64,000 nt of DNA, taken from the NCBI GenBank assembly GCA_024760905.1, contig CM045731.1, positions 55,609,001-55,673,000 of the forward strand. The letters are read 5' to 3'. Of the stretch, positions 40,980 to 55,989 are shown one piece after another. The translations under genes were made by a program, and so were the position numbers. Under the pieces are notes generated by a model. The model was not told the DNA's origin. It did no database searches and worked only from the letters and a program-made list of their open reading frames with translations. This DNA comes from Plotosus lineatus (taxonomy: Eukaryota; Chordata; Actinopteri; Siluriformes; Plotosidae). Each line of letters opens with the position of its first letter. The stretch's first letter is position 1.

Positions 40980-43900
40980 AAAATCCCTACAGCAGTGTAC
41001 CAACAATCCTGACACCAGTGGACCAACAATCCCTACAGCAGTGTACCAACAATCCCTACACCACTGTACCACAGCAATCCCGAGAACAGTGTACCAGCAA
41101 TCCCTACAGCAGTGGACCAACAATCCCTACACCAGTGTACCAACAATCCCGACAGCAGTGTACCAACAATCCTGACTCCACTGTACAAACAATCCCGACA
41201 CCAGTGTCCCAGCCTTCCCTACACTAGTGTATCAGCAATCCCGACAGCAGTGTACCAGCAATCCCTACAGCAGTGTACCAACAATCCTGACACCAGTGTA
41301 CAAACAATACCGACAGCAGTGTCCCAGAAAGCCCTACACCAGTGTACCAGCAATCCCGACACCAGTGTACCAGCAATTCCTTCACCAGTCGACCAGTAAT
41401 CATGACTGTTCCAATCCGTCCACCAGTGTCCCAGCAATCCTGACAGCAGTGTCCCGACAAGCCCGACACCAGTGTCCCAGCAAGCCCTACACCAGTGTAC
41501 CAGCAATCCCGACACCAGTGTACCAGCAATCCCGACAGCAGTGTACCAACAATCCTGACACCACTGTATAAACAATCCCGACACCAGTGTCCCAACAAGC
41601 CCTACACCAGTGGACGAGCAATCCCTACACCATTGTCTGAGAAAGCCCGACACCAGTGTACCAGCAATCCCGACAGCAGTGTACCACCATCCTTACACCA
41701 GTGTACCAACAATCCATACAACAGTGTATCAACAATCCCGACACCAGTGTTCGAACAATCCCTACTTCAGTGTCTCAATCCCTTCACCAGTGTACCAGCA
41801 ATCTCTGCTCCAGTGTCCCAGCAAGCCCTACACAAGTGTACCAGCAATCCCTACAGTAGTGTACCAACAATTCCTACACCAGTGTACAAACAATGTCGAA
41901 ACCAGTGTACCAGCAATCCCTACAGCAGTGTCCGAGCAATCCCGACACCAGTGTACCAACAATCTCGACACCAGTGTACCAGCAATCCCGACAGCAGTGT
42001 AGCAACAATCCCTACAGTAGTGTACCAACAATCCCTACACCAGTATACAAACAATGCCGACACCAGTGTACCAGCAATCCCGACAGCAGTGTACAAGCAA
42101 TCCCTACAGCAGTGTACCAACAATCCATACAGCAGTGTCCCAAGAATCCCGACACCAGTGTAGCAGCGATCTCGACACCAGTGTACCAGCAAGACCTACA
42201 CCCGTGTACCAGAAATCTCGAAACCAGTGCACCAACAATCTCTCAAGCAGTGTACCAGCAATCCCGACAGCAGTGTCCCGACAAGCCCGACACCAGTGGA
42301 CCAGCAATCTCGACACCAGTGGACCAGCAGGCCCGACACCAGTGTACCAGCAATCCCCACACCAGTGTACCAGCAATCCCGACAGCAGTGTACCAACAAT
42401 CCTGACTCCACTGTACAAACAATCCCGACACCAGTGGACCACCAATCGCGACACCAGTGTACCAACAATCCCGAAACCAGTCGACCAACTATCCTGACTC
42501 CACTGTACAAACAATCCCGACACCAGTAGACCAGCAAGCCCTTCAACAGTGTCCCAACAATCCCTACACCAGTGTACAAACAATGCCGACACCAGTGGAC
42601 CAGCAATCTCGACACCAGTGGACCAGCAGGCCCGACACCAGTGTACCAGCAATCCCGACACCAGTGTACCAGCAATCCCGACAGCAGTGTACCAACAATC
42701 CTGACTCCACTGTACAAACAATCCCGACACCAGTGGACCACCAATCCCGACACCAGTGTACAAACAATCCCAACAACAGTGTCCCAACAAGCCCTACACC
42801 AGTGTACAAACAATGCCGACACCAGTGTACCAGCAATCCCTACAGCAGTGTCCAAGCAATCCCGACACCAGTGTACGAACAATCTCGACACCAGTGTACC
42901 AGCAATCCCGACAGCAGTGTAGCAACAATCCCTACAGTAGTGTACCAACAATCCCTACACCAGTGTACAAACAATGCCGACACCAGTGTACCAGCAATCC
43001 CTACAGCAGTGTCCGAGCAATCCCGACACCAGTGTACCAACAATCTCGACACCAGTGTACCAGCAATCCCGACAGCAGTGTCCCGACAAGCCCGACACCA
43101 GTGGACCAGCAATCTCGACACCAGTGGACCAGCAGGCCCGACACCAGTGTACCAGCAATCCCGACACCAGTGTACCAGCAATTCCGACAGCAGTGTACCA
43201 ACAATCCTTACTCCACTGTACAAACAATCCCGACACCAGTGGACCACCAATCCCGACACCAGTGTACCAACAATCCCGAAACCAGTAGACCAGCAAGCCC
43301 TTCAACAGTGTCCCAACATGCCCTACACCAGTGGACCAGCAATCCCGACACCAGTGTACCAACAATCCCGACACCGGTGTACCACAACAATCCCTCCACC
43401 GGTGTACCAACAATCCCGAAACCAGTAGACCAACAATCCTGACTCCACTGTACAAACAATCCCAACAACAGTGTCCCAACAAGCCCTACACCAGTGTACA
43501 AACAATGCCGACACCAGTGTACCAGCAATCCCGACAGCAGTGTCCCGACAAGCCCTACACCAGTGGACCAGCAATCCCGACACCAGTGTACCAGCAATCC
43601 CTACAGCAGTGTACCAACAATCCTGACACCAGTGTACAAACAATACCGACAGCAGTGTCCCAGAAAGCCCTACACCAGTGTACCAGCAATCCCGACAGCA
43701 GTGTACCAACAATCCTGACACCACTGTATAAACAATCCCGACACCAGTGGACCAACAATCCCTACAACAGTGTCCCAACAAGCACTACACCAGTGGACGA
43801 GCAATCCCTACACCATTGTCTGAGAAAGCCCGACACCAGTGTCCCAGCAATCCCGACAGCAGTGTCCCGACAAGCCCGACACCAGTGTCCCAGCAAGCCC

Positions 43901-46900
43901 GACACCAGTGTACCAGCAATACCGACACCAGTAGACCAACAATCCTGACTCCACTGTACAAACAATCCCTACAACAGTGTCCCAACAAGCCCTACACCAG
44001 TGTACAAACAATGCCGACACCAGTGTACCAGCAATCCCGACACCAGTGGACCACCAATCCCGACACCAGTGTACCAACAATCCCGAAACCAGTCGACCAA
44101 CTATCCTGACACCACTGTACAAACAATCCCGACACCAGTAGACCAGCAAGCCCTTCAACAGTGTCCCAACAAGCCCTACACCAGTGGACCAGCAATCCCG
44201 ACACCAGTGTACCAACAATCCCGACACCGGTGTACCACAACAATCACTCCACCTGTGTACCAACAATCCCGAAACCAGTAGACCAACAATCCTGACTCCA
44301 CTGTACAAACAATCCCAACAACAGTGTCCCAACAAGCCCTACACCAGTGTACAAACAATGCCGACACCAGTGTACCAGCAATCCCGACAGCAGTGTCCCG
44401 ACAAGCCCGACACCAGTGGACCAGCAATCTCTACACCAGTGGACCAGCAGGCCCGACACCAGTGTACCAGCAATCCCGACACCAGTGTACCAGCAATCCC
44501 GACAGCAGTGTACCAACAATCCTGACTCCACTGTACAAACAATCCCGACACCAGTGGACCACCAATCCCGACAGCAGTGTCCCGACAAGCCCGACACCAG
44601 TGTCCCAGCAAGCCCTACACCAGTCTACCAGCAATCCCGACACCAGTGTACCAGCAATCCCGACAGCAGTGTACCAACAATCCTGACTCCACTGTACAAA
44701 CAATCCCGACACCAGTGGACCACCAATCCCGACAGCAGTGTACCAACAATCCCGAAACCAGTCGACCAACTATCCTGACTCCACTGTACAAACAATCCCG
44801 ACACCAGTAGACCAGCAAGCCCTTCAACAGTGTCCCAACAAGCCCTACACCAGTGGACCAGCAATCCCGACACCAGTGTACCAACAATCCCGACACCGGT
44901 GTACCACAACAATCCCTCCACCTGTGTACCAACAATCCCGAAACCAGTAGACCAACAATCCTGACTCCACTGTACAAACAATCCCTACAACAGTGTCCCA
45001 ACAAGCCCTACACCAGTGTACAAACAATGCCGACACCAGTGTACCAGCAATCCCGACAGCAGTGTCCCGACAAGCCCGACACCAGTGGACCAGCAATCTC
45101 GACACCAGTGGACCAGCAGGCCCGACACCAGTGTACCAGCAATCCCGACACCAGTGTACCAGCAATCCCGACAGCAGTGGACCAACAATCCTGACTCCAC
45201 TGTACAAACAATCCCGACACCAGTGGACCACCAATCCCGACACCAGTGTACCAACAATCCCGAAACCAGTCGACCAACTATCCTGACTCCACTGTACAAA
45301 CAATCCCGACACCAGTGGACCAGCAATCCCAACAGCAGTGGACCAGCAATCCCTACAGCAGTGTACCAGCAAGCTCTACACCAGTGTACCAGCAATCCCG
45401 ACACCAGTGTACCAGCAATCCCTCCAGCAGTGTTCCAACAATCCTGACACCAGTGTACAAACAATACCGACAGCAGTGTCCCAGAAAGCCCTACACCAGT
45501 GTCCCAGCAATCCCGACAGCAGTGTACCAACAATCCTGACACCACTGTATAAACAATCCCGACACCAGTGGACCAGCAATCCCGACACCAGTGTACCAAC
45601 AAGCACTACACCAGTGGACGAGCAATCCCTACACCATTGTCTGACAAAGCCCGACACCAGTGTACCAGCAATCCCGACAGCAGTGTCCCGACAAGCCCGA
45701 CACCAGTGGACCAGCAATCTCTACACCAGTGTACCAGCAATCCCGACAGCAGTGTCCCGACAAGCCCGACACCAGTGGACCAGCAATCTCGACACCAGTG
45801 GACCAGCAGGCCCGACACCAGTGTACCAGCAATCCCGACACCAGTGTACCAGCAATCCCGACAGCAGTGTACCAACAATCCTTACTCCACTGTACAAACA
45901 ATCCCGACACCAGTGGACCACCAATCCCGACACCAGTGTACCAACAATCCCGAAACCAGTAGACCAGCAAGCCCTTCAACAGTGTCCCAACATGCCCTAC
46001 ACCAGTGGACCAGCAATCCCGACACCAGTGTACCAACAATCCCGACACCGGTGTACCACAACAATCCCTCCACCTGTGTACCAACAATCCCGAAACCAGT
46101 AGACCAACAATCCTGACTCCACTGTACAAACAATCCCAACAACAGTGTCCCAACAAGCCCTACACCAGTGTACAAACAATGCCGACACCAGTGTACCAGC
46201 AATCCCGACAGCAGTGTCCCGACAAGCCCGACACCAGTGGACCAGCAATCTCGACACCAGTGGACCAGCAGGCCCGACACCAGTGTACCAGCAATCCCGA
46301 CACCAGTGTCCCAGAAAGCCCTACACCAGTGTCCCAGCAATCCCGACAGCAGTGTACCAACAATCCTGACACCACTGTATAAACAATCCCGACACCAGTG
46401 GACCAACAATCCCTACAACAGTGTCCCAACAAGCACTACACCAGTGGACGAGCAATCCCTACACCATTGTCTGAGAAAGCCCGACACCAGTGTCCCAGCA
46501 ATCCCGACAGCAGTGTCCCGACAAGCCCGACACCAGTGTCCCAGCAAGCCCTACACCAGTGTACCAGCAATACCGACACCAGTGGACCAGCAGGCCCGAC
46601 ACCAGTGTACCAGCAATCCCGACAGCAGTGTACCAACAATCCTGACTCCACTGTACAAACAATCCCGACACCAGTGGACCACCAATCTTGACACCAGTGT
46701 AGAAACAATCCCTACAACAGTGTCCCAACAAGCCCTACACCAGTGTACAAACAATGCCGACACCAGTGTACCAGCAATCCCGACAGCAGTGTCCCGACAA
46801 GCCCGACACCAGTGGACCAGCAATCCCGACACCAGTGTACCAGCAATCCCGAAACCAGTAGACCAACAATCCTGACTCCACTGTACAAACAATCCCTACA

Positions 46901-47189
46901 ACAGTGTCCCAACAAGCCCTACACCAGTGTACAAACAATGCCGACACCAGTGTACCAGCAATCCCGACAGCAGTGTCCCGACAAGCCCTACACCAGTGGA
47001 CCAGCAATCCCGACACCAGTGTACCAGCAATCCCTACAGCAGTGTACCAACAATCCTGACACCAGTGTACAAACAATCCCTACAACAGTGTCCCAACAAG
47101 CCCTACACCAGTGTACAAACAATGCCGACACCAGTGGACCAGCAATCCCGACAGCAGTGGACCAGAAGGCGCGACACCAGTGTACCAGC

Positions 47190-48180
47190 AATCCCGACAC
47201 CAGTGTACCAGCAATCCCTACAGCAGTGTACCAACAATCCTGACACCAGTGTACAAACAATACCGACAGCAGTGTCCCAGAAAGCCCTACACCAGTGTAC
47301 CAGCAATCCCGACACCAGTGTACCAGCAATTCCTTCACCAGTCGACCAGTCATCATGACTGTTCCAATCCGATCCACCAGTGTCCCAGCAATCCCGACAC
47401 CAGTGGACCAGCAGGCCCGACACCAGTGTACCAGCAATCCCGACACCAGTCTACCAGCAATCCCGTCAGCAGTCTACCAACAATCCTGACACCAGTGTAC
47501 AAACAATACCGACAGCAGTGTCCCAGAAAGCCCTACACCAGTGGACCAGCAATCCCTACAGCAGTGTACCAGCAAACTCTACACCAGTGTACCAGCAATC
47601 CCGACACCAGTGTACCAGCAATCCCTACAGCAGTGTACCAACAATCCTGACACCAGTGTACAAACAATACCGACAGCAGTGTCCCAGAAAGCCCTACACC
47701 AGTGTACCAGCAATCCCGACACCAGTGTACCAGCAATTCCTTCACCAGTCGACCAGTAATCATGACTGTTCCAATCCGTCCACCAGTGTCCCAACAATCC
47801 CGACACCAGTGGACCAGCAGGCCCGACACCAGTGTACCAGCAATCCCGACACCAGTGTACCAGCAATCTCGACACCAGTGTACCAGCAATCCCGACAGCA
47901 GTGTCCCGACAAGCCCGACACCAGTGTACCAACAATCTCGACACCAGTGTACCAGCAATCCCGACAGCAGTGTCCCGACAAGCCCAACACCAGTGGACCA
48001 GCAATCTCGACACCAGTGGACCAGCAGGCCCGACACCAGTGTACCAGCAATCCCGACACCAGTGTACCAGCAATCCCGACAGCAGTGTCCCGACAAGCCC
48101 GACACCAGTGGACCAGCAATCTCGACACCAGTGGACCAGCAGGCCCGACACCAGTGTACCAGCAATCCCGAAACCAGTAG
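47190..48180 (+). repeat. Long-range duplication, block C (first copy)
   Basis: Matches about 51890-52880 at an offset of about 4,703-4,704 bp, including a pair of off-register units 406-407 bp apart in both copies. One extra base at about 47371 distinguishes the first copy. Confidence 0.8.
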
Positions 48181-49030
48181 ACCAACAATCCTGACTCCAC
48201 TGTACAAACAATCCCAACAACAGTGTCCCAACAAGCCCTACACCAGTGTACAAACAATGCCGACACCAGTGTACCAGCAATCCCGACAGCAGTGTCCCGA
48301 CAAGCCCGACACCAGTGGACCAGCAATCTCTACACCAGTGGACCAGCAGGCCCGACACCAGTGTACCAGCAATCCCGACACCAGTGTACCAGCAATCCCG
48401 ACACCAGTCGACCAACTATCCTGACTCCAGTGTACAAACAATCCCGACACCAGTAGACCAGCAAGCCCTTCAACAGTGTCCCAACAAGCCCTACACCAGT
48501 GGACCAGCAATCCCGACACCAGTGTACCAACAATCCCGACACCGGTGTACCACAACAATCCCTCCACCTGTGTACCAACAATCCCGAAACCAGTAGACCA
48601 ACAATCCTGACTCCACTGTACAAACAATCCCTACAACAGTGTCCCAACAAGCCCTACACCAGTGTACAAACAATGCCGACACCAGTGTACCAGCAATCCC
48701 GACAGCAGTGTCCCGACAAGCCCTACACCAGTGGACCAGCAATCCCGACACCAGTGTACCAGCAATCCCTACAGCAGTGTACCAACAATCCTGACACCAG
48801 TGTACAAACAATCCCTACAACAGTGTCCCAACAAGCCCTACACCAGTGTACAAACAATGCCGACACCAGTGGACCAGCAATCTCGACACCAGTGGACCAG
48901 AAGGCCCGACACCAGTGTACCAGCAATCCCGACACCAGTGTACAAACAATACCGACAGCAGTGTACCAACAATCCTGACACCAGTGTACAAACAATACCG
49001 ACAGCAGTGTCCCAGAAAGCCCTACACCAG
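48050..49030 (+). repeat. Long-range duplication inside the satellite, block A (first copy)
   Basis: Nearly identical to 51019-51999 at a constant offset of 2,969 bp, including rare unit variants in the same order (actatcctgactccagtg, accggtgtaccacaacaatc). One unit differs near 48940. Confidence 0.85.
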
Positions 49031-49314
49031 TGGACCAGCAATCCCTACACCAGTGTACCAACAATCTCGACACCAGTGTACCAGCAATCCCGACAGCAGT
49101 GTCCCGACAAGCCCGACACCAGTGGACCAGCAATCTCGACACCAGTGGACCAGCAGGCCCGACACCAGTGTACCAGCAATCCCGACACCAGTGTACCAGC
49201 AATCCCGACAGCAGTGTCCCGACAAGCCCGACACCAGTGGACCAGCAATCTCGACACCAGTGGACCAGCAGGCCCGACACCAGTGTACCACCAATCCCGA
49301 CACCAGTGTACCAA

Positions 49315-50530
49315 CAATCCCGAAACCAGTAGACCAACAATCCTGACTCCACTGTACAAACAATCCCAACAACAGTGTCCCAACAAGCCCTACACCAGTG
49401 TACAAACAATGCCGACACCAGTGTACCAGCAATCCCGACAGCAGTGTCCCGACAAGCCCGACACCAGTGGACCAGCAATCTCTACACCAGTGGACCAGCA
49501 GGCCCGACACCAGTGTACCAGCAATCCCGACACCAGTGTACCAGCAATCCCGACAGCAGTGTACCAACAATCCTGACTCCACTGTACAAACAATCCGGAC
49601 ACCAGTGGACCACCAATCCCGACAGCAGTGTCCCGACAAGCCCGACACCAGTGTCCCAGCAAGCCGTACACCAGTCTACCAGCAATCCCGACACCAGTGT
49701 CCCAGAAAGCCCTACACCAGTGTACCAACAATCCCGAAACCAGTAGACCAACAATCCTGACTCCACTGTACAAACAATCCCTACAACAGTGTCCCAACAA
49801 GCCCTACACCAGTGTACAAACAATGCCGACACCAGTGTACCAGCAATCCCGACAGCAGTGTCCCGACAATCCCGACACCAGTGGACCAGCAGGCCCGACA
49901 CCAGTGTATAAACAATCCCGACACCAGTGGACCAACAATCCCTACAACAGTGTCCCAACAAGCACTACACCAGTGGACGAGCAATCCCTACACCATTGTC
50001 TGACAAAGCCCGACACCAGTGTACCAGCAATCCCGACAGCAGTGTCCCGACAAGCCCGACACCAGTGGACCAGCAATCTCTACACCAGTGTACCAGCAAT
50101 CCCGACAGCAGTGTCCCGACAAGCCCGACACCAGTGGACCAGCAATCTCGACACCAGTGGACCAGCAGGCCCGACACCAGTGTACCAGCAATCCCGACAC
50201 CAGTGTACCAGCAATTCCGACAGCAGTGTACCAACAATCCTTACTCCACTGTACAAACAATCCCGACACCAGTGGACCACCAATCCCGACAGCAGTGTAC
50301 CAACAATCCTGACTCCACTGTACAAACAATCCCGACACCAGTGGACCAGCAATCCCAACAGCAGTGGACCAGCAATCCCTACAGCAGTGTACCAGCAAGC
50401 TCTACACCAGTGTACCAGCATTCCCGACACCAGTGTACCAGCAATCCCGACACCAGTGTACCAGCAATCCCGACAGCAGTGTACCAACAATCCTGACTCC
50501 ACTGTACAAACAATCCCGACACCAGTGGAC
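49315..50530 (+). repeat. Long-range duplication, block B (first copy)
   Basis: Matches 52866-54081 at an offset of 3,551 bp. Shared rare variants include caatccggacaccagtgg and the caaagcccgacacc segment after ccattgtctga. A three-unit difference lies near 49420. Confidence 0.83.
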
Positions 50531-51000
50531 CAGCAATCCCAACAGCAGTGGACCAGCAATCCCTACAGCAGTGTACCAGCAAGCTCTACACCAGTGTACC
50601 AGCAATCCCGACACCAGTGTACCAGCAATCCCTACAGCAGTGTACCAACAATCCTGACTCCACTGTACAAACAATCCCGACACCAGTGGACCAGCAATCC
50701 CAACAGCAGTGGACCAGCAATCCCTACAGCAGTGTACCAGCAAGCTCTACACCAGTGTACCAGCATTCCCGACACCAGTGTACCAGCAATCCCGACACCA
50801 GTGTACCAGCAATCCCGACAGCAGTGTACCAACAATCCTGACTCCACTGTACAAACAATCCCGACACCAGTGGACCAGCAATCCCAACAGCAGTGGACCA
50901 GCAATCCCTACAGCAGTGTACCAGCAAGCTCTACACCAGTGTACCAGCAATCCCGACACCAGTGTACCAGCAATCCCTACAGCAGTGTACCAACAAGCCC
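50330..51000 (+). repeat. 345-bp (15-unit) higher-order repeat
   Basis: The segment containing caagctctacaccagtg and accagcattcccgacacc recurs at exactly 345 bp (15 x 23), about 50.36-50.70 and 50.71-51.0 kb. Related copies lie at 53.9 kb and 62.3-63.0 kb. Confidence 0.78.
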
Positions 51001-54000
51001 TACACCAGTGTACAAACAATGCCGACACCAGTGTACCAGCAATCCCGACAGCAGTGTCCCGACAAGCCCGACACCAGTGGACCAGCAATCTCGACACCAG
51101 TGGACCAGCAGGCCCGACACCAGTGTACCAGCAATCCCGAAACCAGTAGACCAACAATCCTGACTCCACTGTACAAACAATCCCAACAACAGTGTCCCAA
51201 CAAGCCCTACACCAGTGTACAAACAATGCCGACACCAGTGTACCAGCAATCCCGACAGCAGTGTCCCGACAAGCCCGACACCAGTGGACCAGCAATCTCT
51301 ACACCAGTGGACCAGCAGGCCCGACACCAGTGTACCAGCAATCCCGACACCAGTGTACCAGCAATCCCGACACCAGTCGACCAACTATCCTGACTCCAGT
51401 GTACAAACAATCCCGACACCAGTAGACCAGCAAGCCCTTCAACAGTGTCCCAACAAGCCCTACACCAGTGGACCAGCAATCCCGACACCAGTGTACCAAC
51501 AATCCCGACACCGGTGTACCACAACAATCCCTCCACCTGTGTACCAACAATCCCGAAACCAGTAGACCAACAATCCTGACTCCACTGTACAAACAATCCC
51601 TACAACAGTGTCCCAACAAGCCCTACACCAGTGTACAAACAATGCCGACACCAGTGTACCAGCAATCCCGACAGCAGTGTCCCGACAAGCCCTACACCAG
51701 TGGACCAGCAATCCCGACACCAGTGTACCAGCAATCCCTACAGCAGTGTACCAACAATCCTGACACCAGTGTACAAACAATCCCTACAACAGTGTCCCAA
51801 CAAGCCCTACACCAGTGTACAAACAATGCCGACACCAGTGGACCAGCAATCTCGACACCAGTGGACCAGAAGGCCCGACACCAGTGTACCAGCAATCCCG
51901 ACACCAGTGTACCAGCAATCCCTACAGCAGTGTACCAACAATCCTGACACCAGTGTACAAACAATACCGACAGCAGTGTCCCAGAAAGCCCTACACCAGT
52001 GTACCAGCAATCCCGACACCAGTGTACCAGCAATTCCTTCACCAGTCGACCAGTCATCATGACTGTTCCAATCCGTCCACCAGTGTCCCAGCAATCCCGA
52101 CACCAGTGGACCAGCAGGCCCGACACCAGTGTACCAGCAATCCCGACACCAGTGTACCAGCAATCCCGACAGCAGTGTACCAACAATCCTGACACCAGTG
52201 TACAAACAATACCGACAGCAGTGTCCCAGAAAGCCCTACACCAGTGGACCAGCAATCCCTACAGCAGTGTACCAGCAAACTCTACACCAGTGTACCAGCA
52301 ATCCCGACACCAGTGTACCAGCAATCCCTACAGCAGTGTACCAACAATCCTGACACCAGTGTACAAACAATACCGACAGCAGTGTCCCAGAAAGCCCTAC
52401 ACCAGTGTACCAGCAATCCCGACACCAGTGTACCAGCAATTCCTTCACCAGTCGACCAGTAATCATGACTGTTCCAATCCGTCCACCAGTGTCCCAACAA
52501 TCCCGACACCAGTGGACCAGCAGGCCCGACACCAGTGTACCAGCAATCCCGACACCAGTGTACCAGCAATCTCGACACCAGTGTACCAGCAATCCCGACA
52601 GCAGTGTCCCGACAAGCCCGACACCAGTGTACCAACAATCTCGACACCAGTGTACCAGCAATCCCGACAGCAGTGTCCCGACAAGCCCGACACCAGTGGA
52701 CCAGCAATCTCGACACCAGTGGACCAGCAGGCCCGACACCAGTGTACCAGCAATCCCGACACCAGTGTACCAGCAATCCCGACAGCAGTGTCCCGACAAG
52801 CCCGACACCAGTGGACCAGCAATCTCGACACCAGTGGACCAGCAGGCCCGACACCAGTGTACCAGCAATCCCGAAACCAGTAGACCAACAATCCTGACTC
52901 CACTGTACAAACAATCCCAACAACAGTGTCCCAACAAGCCCTACACCAGTGTACAAACAATGCCGACACCAGTGGACCAGCAATCTCTACACCAGTGGAC
53001 CAGCAGGCCCGACACCAGTGGACCAGCAATCTCTACACCAGTGGACCAGCAGGCCCGACACCAGTGTACCAGCAATCCCGACACCAGTGTACCAGCAATC
53101 CCGACAGCAGTGTACCAACAATCCTGACTCCACTGTACAAACAATCCGGACACCAGTGGACCACCAATCCCGACAGCAGTGTCCCGACAAGCCCGACACC
53201 AGTGTCCCAGCAAGCCGTACACCAGTCTACCAGCAATCCCGACACCAGTGTCCCAGAAAGCCCTACACCAGTGTACCAACAATCCCGAAACCAGTAGACC
53301 AACAATCCTGACTCCACTGTACAAACAATCCCTACAACAGTGTCCCAACAAGCCCTACACCAGTGTACAAACAATGCCGACACCAGTGTACCAGCAATCC
53401 CGACAGCAGTGTCCCGACAATCCCGACACCAGTGGACCAGCAGGCCCGACACCAGTGTATAAACAATCCCGACACCAGTGGACCAACAATCCCTACAACA
53501 GTGTCCCAACAAGCACTACACCAGTGGACGAGCAATCCCTACACCATTGTCTGACAAAGCCCGACACCAGTGTACCAGCAATCCCGACAGCAGTGTCCCG
53601 ACAAGCCCGACACCAGTGGACCAGCAATCTCTACACCAGTGTACCAGCAATCCCGACAGCAGTGTCCCGACAAGCCCGACACCAGTGGACCAGCAATCTC
53701 GACACCAGTGGACCAGCAGGCCCGACACCAGTGTACCAGCAATCCCGACACCAGTGTACCAGCAATTCCGACAGCAGTGTACCAACAATCCTTACTCCAC
53801 TGTACAAACAATCCCGACACCAGTGGACCACCAATCCCGACAGCAGTGTACCAACAATCCTGACTCCACTGTACAAACAATCCCGACACCAGTGGACCAG
53901 CAATCCCAACAGCAGTGGACCAGCAATCCCTACAGCAGTGTACCAGCAAGCTCTACACCAGTGTACCAGCATTCCCGACACCAGTGTACCAGCAATCCCG

Positions 54001-55989
54001 ACACCAGTGTACCAGCAATCCCGACAGCAGTGTACCAACAATCCTGACTCCACTGAACAAACAATCCCGACACCAGTGGACCACCAATCTTGACACCAGT
54101 GTCGAAACAATCCCTACAACAGTGTCCCAACAAGCCCTACACCAGTGTACAAACAATGCCGACACCAGTGTACCAGCAATCCCGACAGCAGTGTCCCGAC
54201 AAGCCCGACACCAGTGGACCAGCAATCTCGACACCAGTGGACCAGCAGGCCCGACAGCAGTGTACCAGCAATCCCGACACCAGTGTACCAGCAATTCCGA
54301 CAGCAGTGTACCAACAATCCTTACTCCACTGTACAAACAATCCCGACACCAGTGGACCACCAATCCCGACACCAGTGTACCAACAATCCCCAAACCAGTA
54401 GACCAGCAAGCCCTTCAACAGTGTCCCAACATGCCCTACACCAGTGGACCAGCAATCCCGACACCAGTGTACCAACAATCCCGACACCGGTGTACCACAA
54501 CAATCCCTCCACCGGTGTACCAACAATCCCGAAACCAGTAGACCAACAATCCTGACTCCACTGTACAAACAATCCCTACAACAGTGTCCCAACAAGCCCT
54601 ACACCAGTGGACCAGCAATCCCGACACCAGTGTACCAGCAATCCCTACAGCAGTGTACCAACAATCCTGACACCAGTGTACAAACAATCCCTACAACAGT
54701 GTCCCAACAAGCCCTACACCAGTGTACAAACAATGCCGACACCAGTGGACCAGCAATCTCGACACCAGTGGACCAGAAGGCCCGACACCAGTGTACCAGC
54801 AATCCCGACACCAGTGTACCAGCAATCCCTACAGCAGTGTACCAACAATCCTGACACCAGTGTACAAACAATACCGACAGCAGTGTCCCAGAAAGCCCTA
54901 CACCAGTGTACCAGCAATCCCGACACCAGTGTACCAGCAATTCCTTCACCAGTCGACCAGTCATCATGACTGTTCCAATCCGTCCACCAGTGTCCCAGCA
55001 ATCCCGACACCAGTGGACCAGCAGGCCCGACACCAGTGTACCAGCAATCCCGACACCAGTGTACCAGCAATCCCGACAGCAGTGTACCAACAATCCTGAC
55101 TCCACTGTACAAACAATCCCGACACCAGTGGACCACCAATCCCGACACCAGTGTACCAACAATCCCGAAACCAGTCGACCAACTATCCTGACTCCACTGT
55201 ACAAACAATCCCGACACCAGTAGACCAGCAAGCCCTTCAACAGTGTCCCAACAAGCCCTACACCAGTGGACCAGCAATCCCGACACCAGTGTACCAACAA
55301 TCCTGACACCAGTGTACAAACAATACCGACAGCAGTGTCCCAGAAAGCCCTACACCAGTGTCCCAGCAATCCCGACAGCAGTGTACCAACAATCCTGACA
55401 CCACTGTATAAACAATCCCGACACCAGTGGACCAACAATCCCTACAACAGTGTCCCAACAAGCACTACACCAGTGGACGAGCAATCCCTACACCATTGTC
55501 TGAGAAAGCCCGACACCAGTGTCCCAGCAATCCCGACAGCAGTGTCCCGACAAGCCCGACACCAGTGTCCCAGCAAGCCCTACACCAGTGTACCAGCAAT
55601 ACCGACACCAGTGGACCAGCAGGCCCGACACCAGTGTACCACCAATCCCGACACCAGTGTACCAACAATCCCGAAACCAGTAGACCAGCAAGCCCTTCAA
55701 CAGTGTCCCAACATGCCCGACACCAGTGGACCAGCAATCCCGACACCAGTGTACCAACAATCCCGACACCGGTGTACCACAACAATCCCTCCACCGGTGT
55801 ACCAACAATCCCGAAACCAGAAGACCAACAATCCTGACTCCACTGTACAAACAATCCCTTCAACAGTGTCCCAACAAGCCCTAACACCAGTGGACCAGCA
55901 ATCCCGACACCAGTGTACCAACAATCCTGACACCAGTGTACAAACAATACCGACAGCAGTGTCCCAGAAAGCCCTACACCAGTGTCCCA

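Noticed and set aside
49628..51163. 511-codon plus-strand open frame in the satellite (and dozens of others on both strands)
   Set aside because: It is a by-product of a stop-free 23-bp repeat. Starts are non-ATG, the peptide is periodic, and equally long frames exist in other registers and on the opposite strand.
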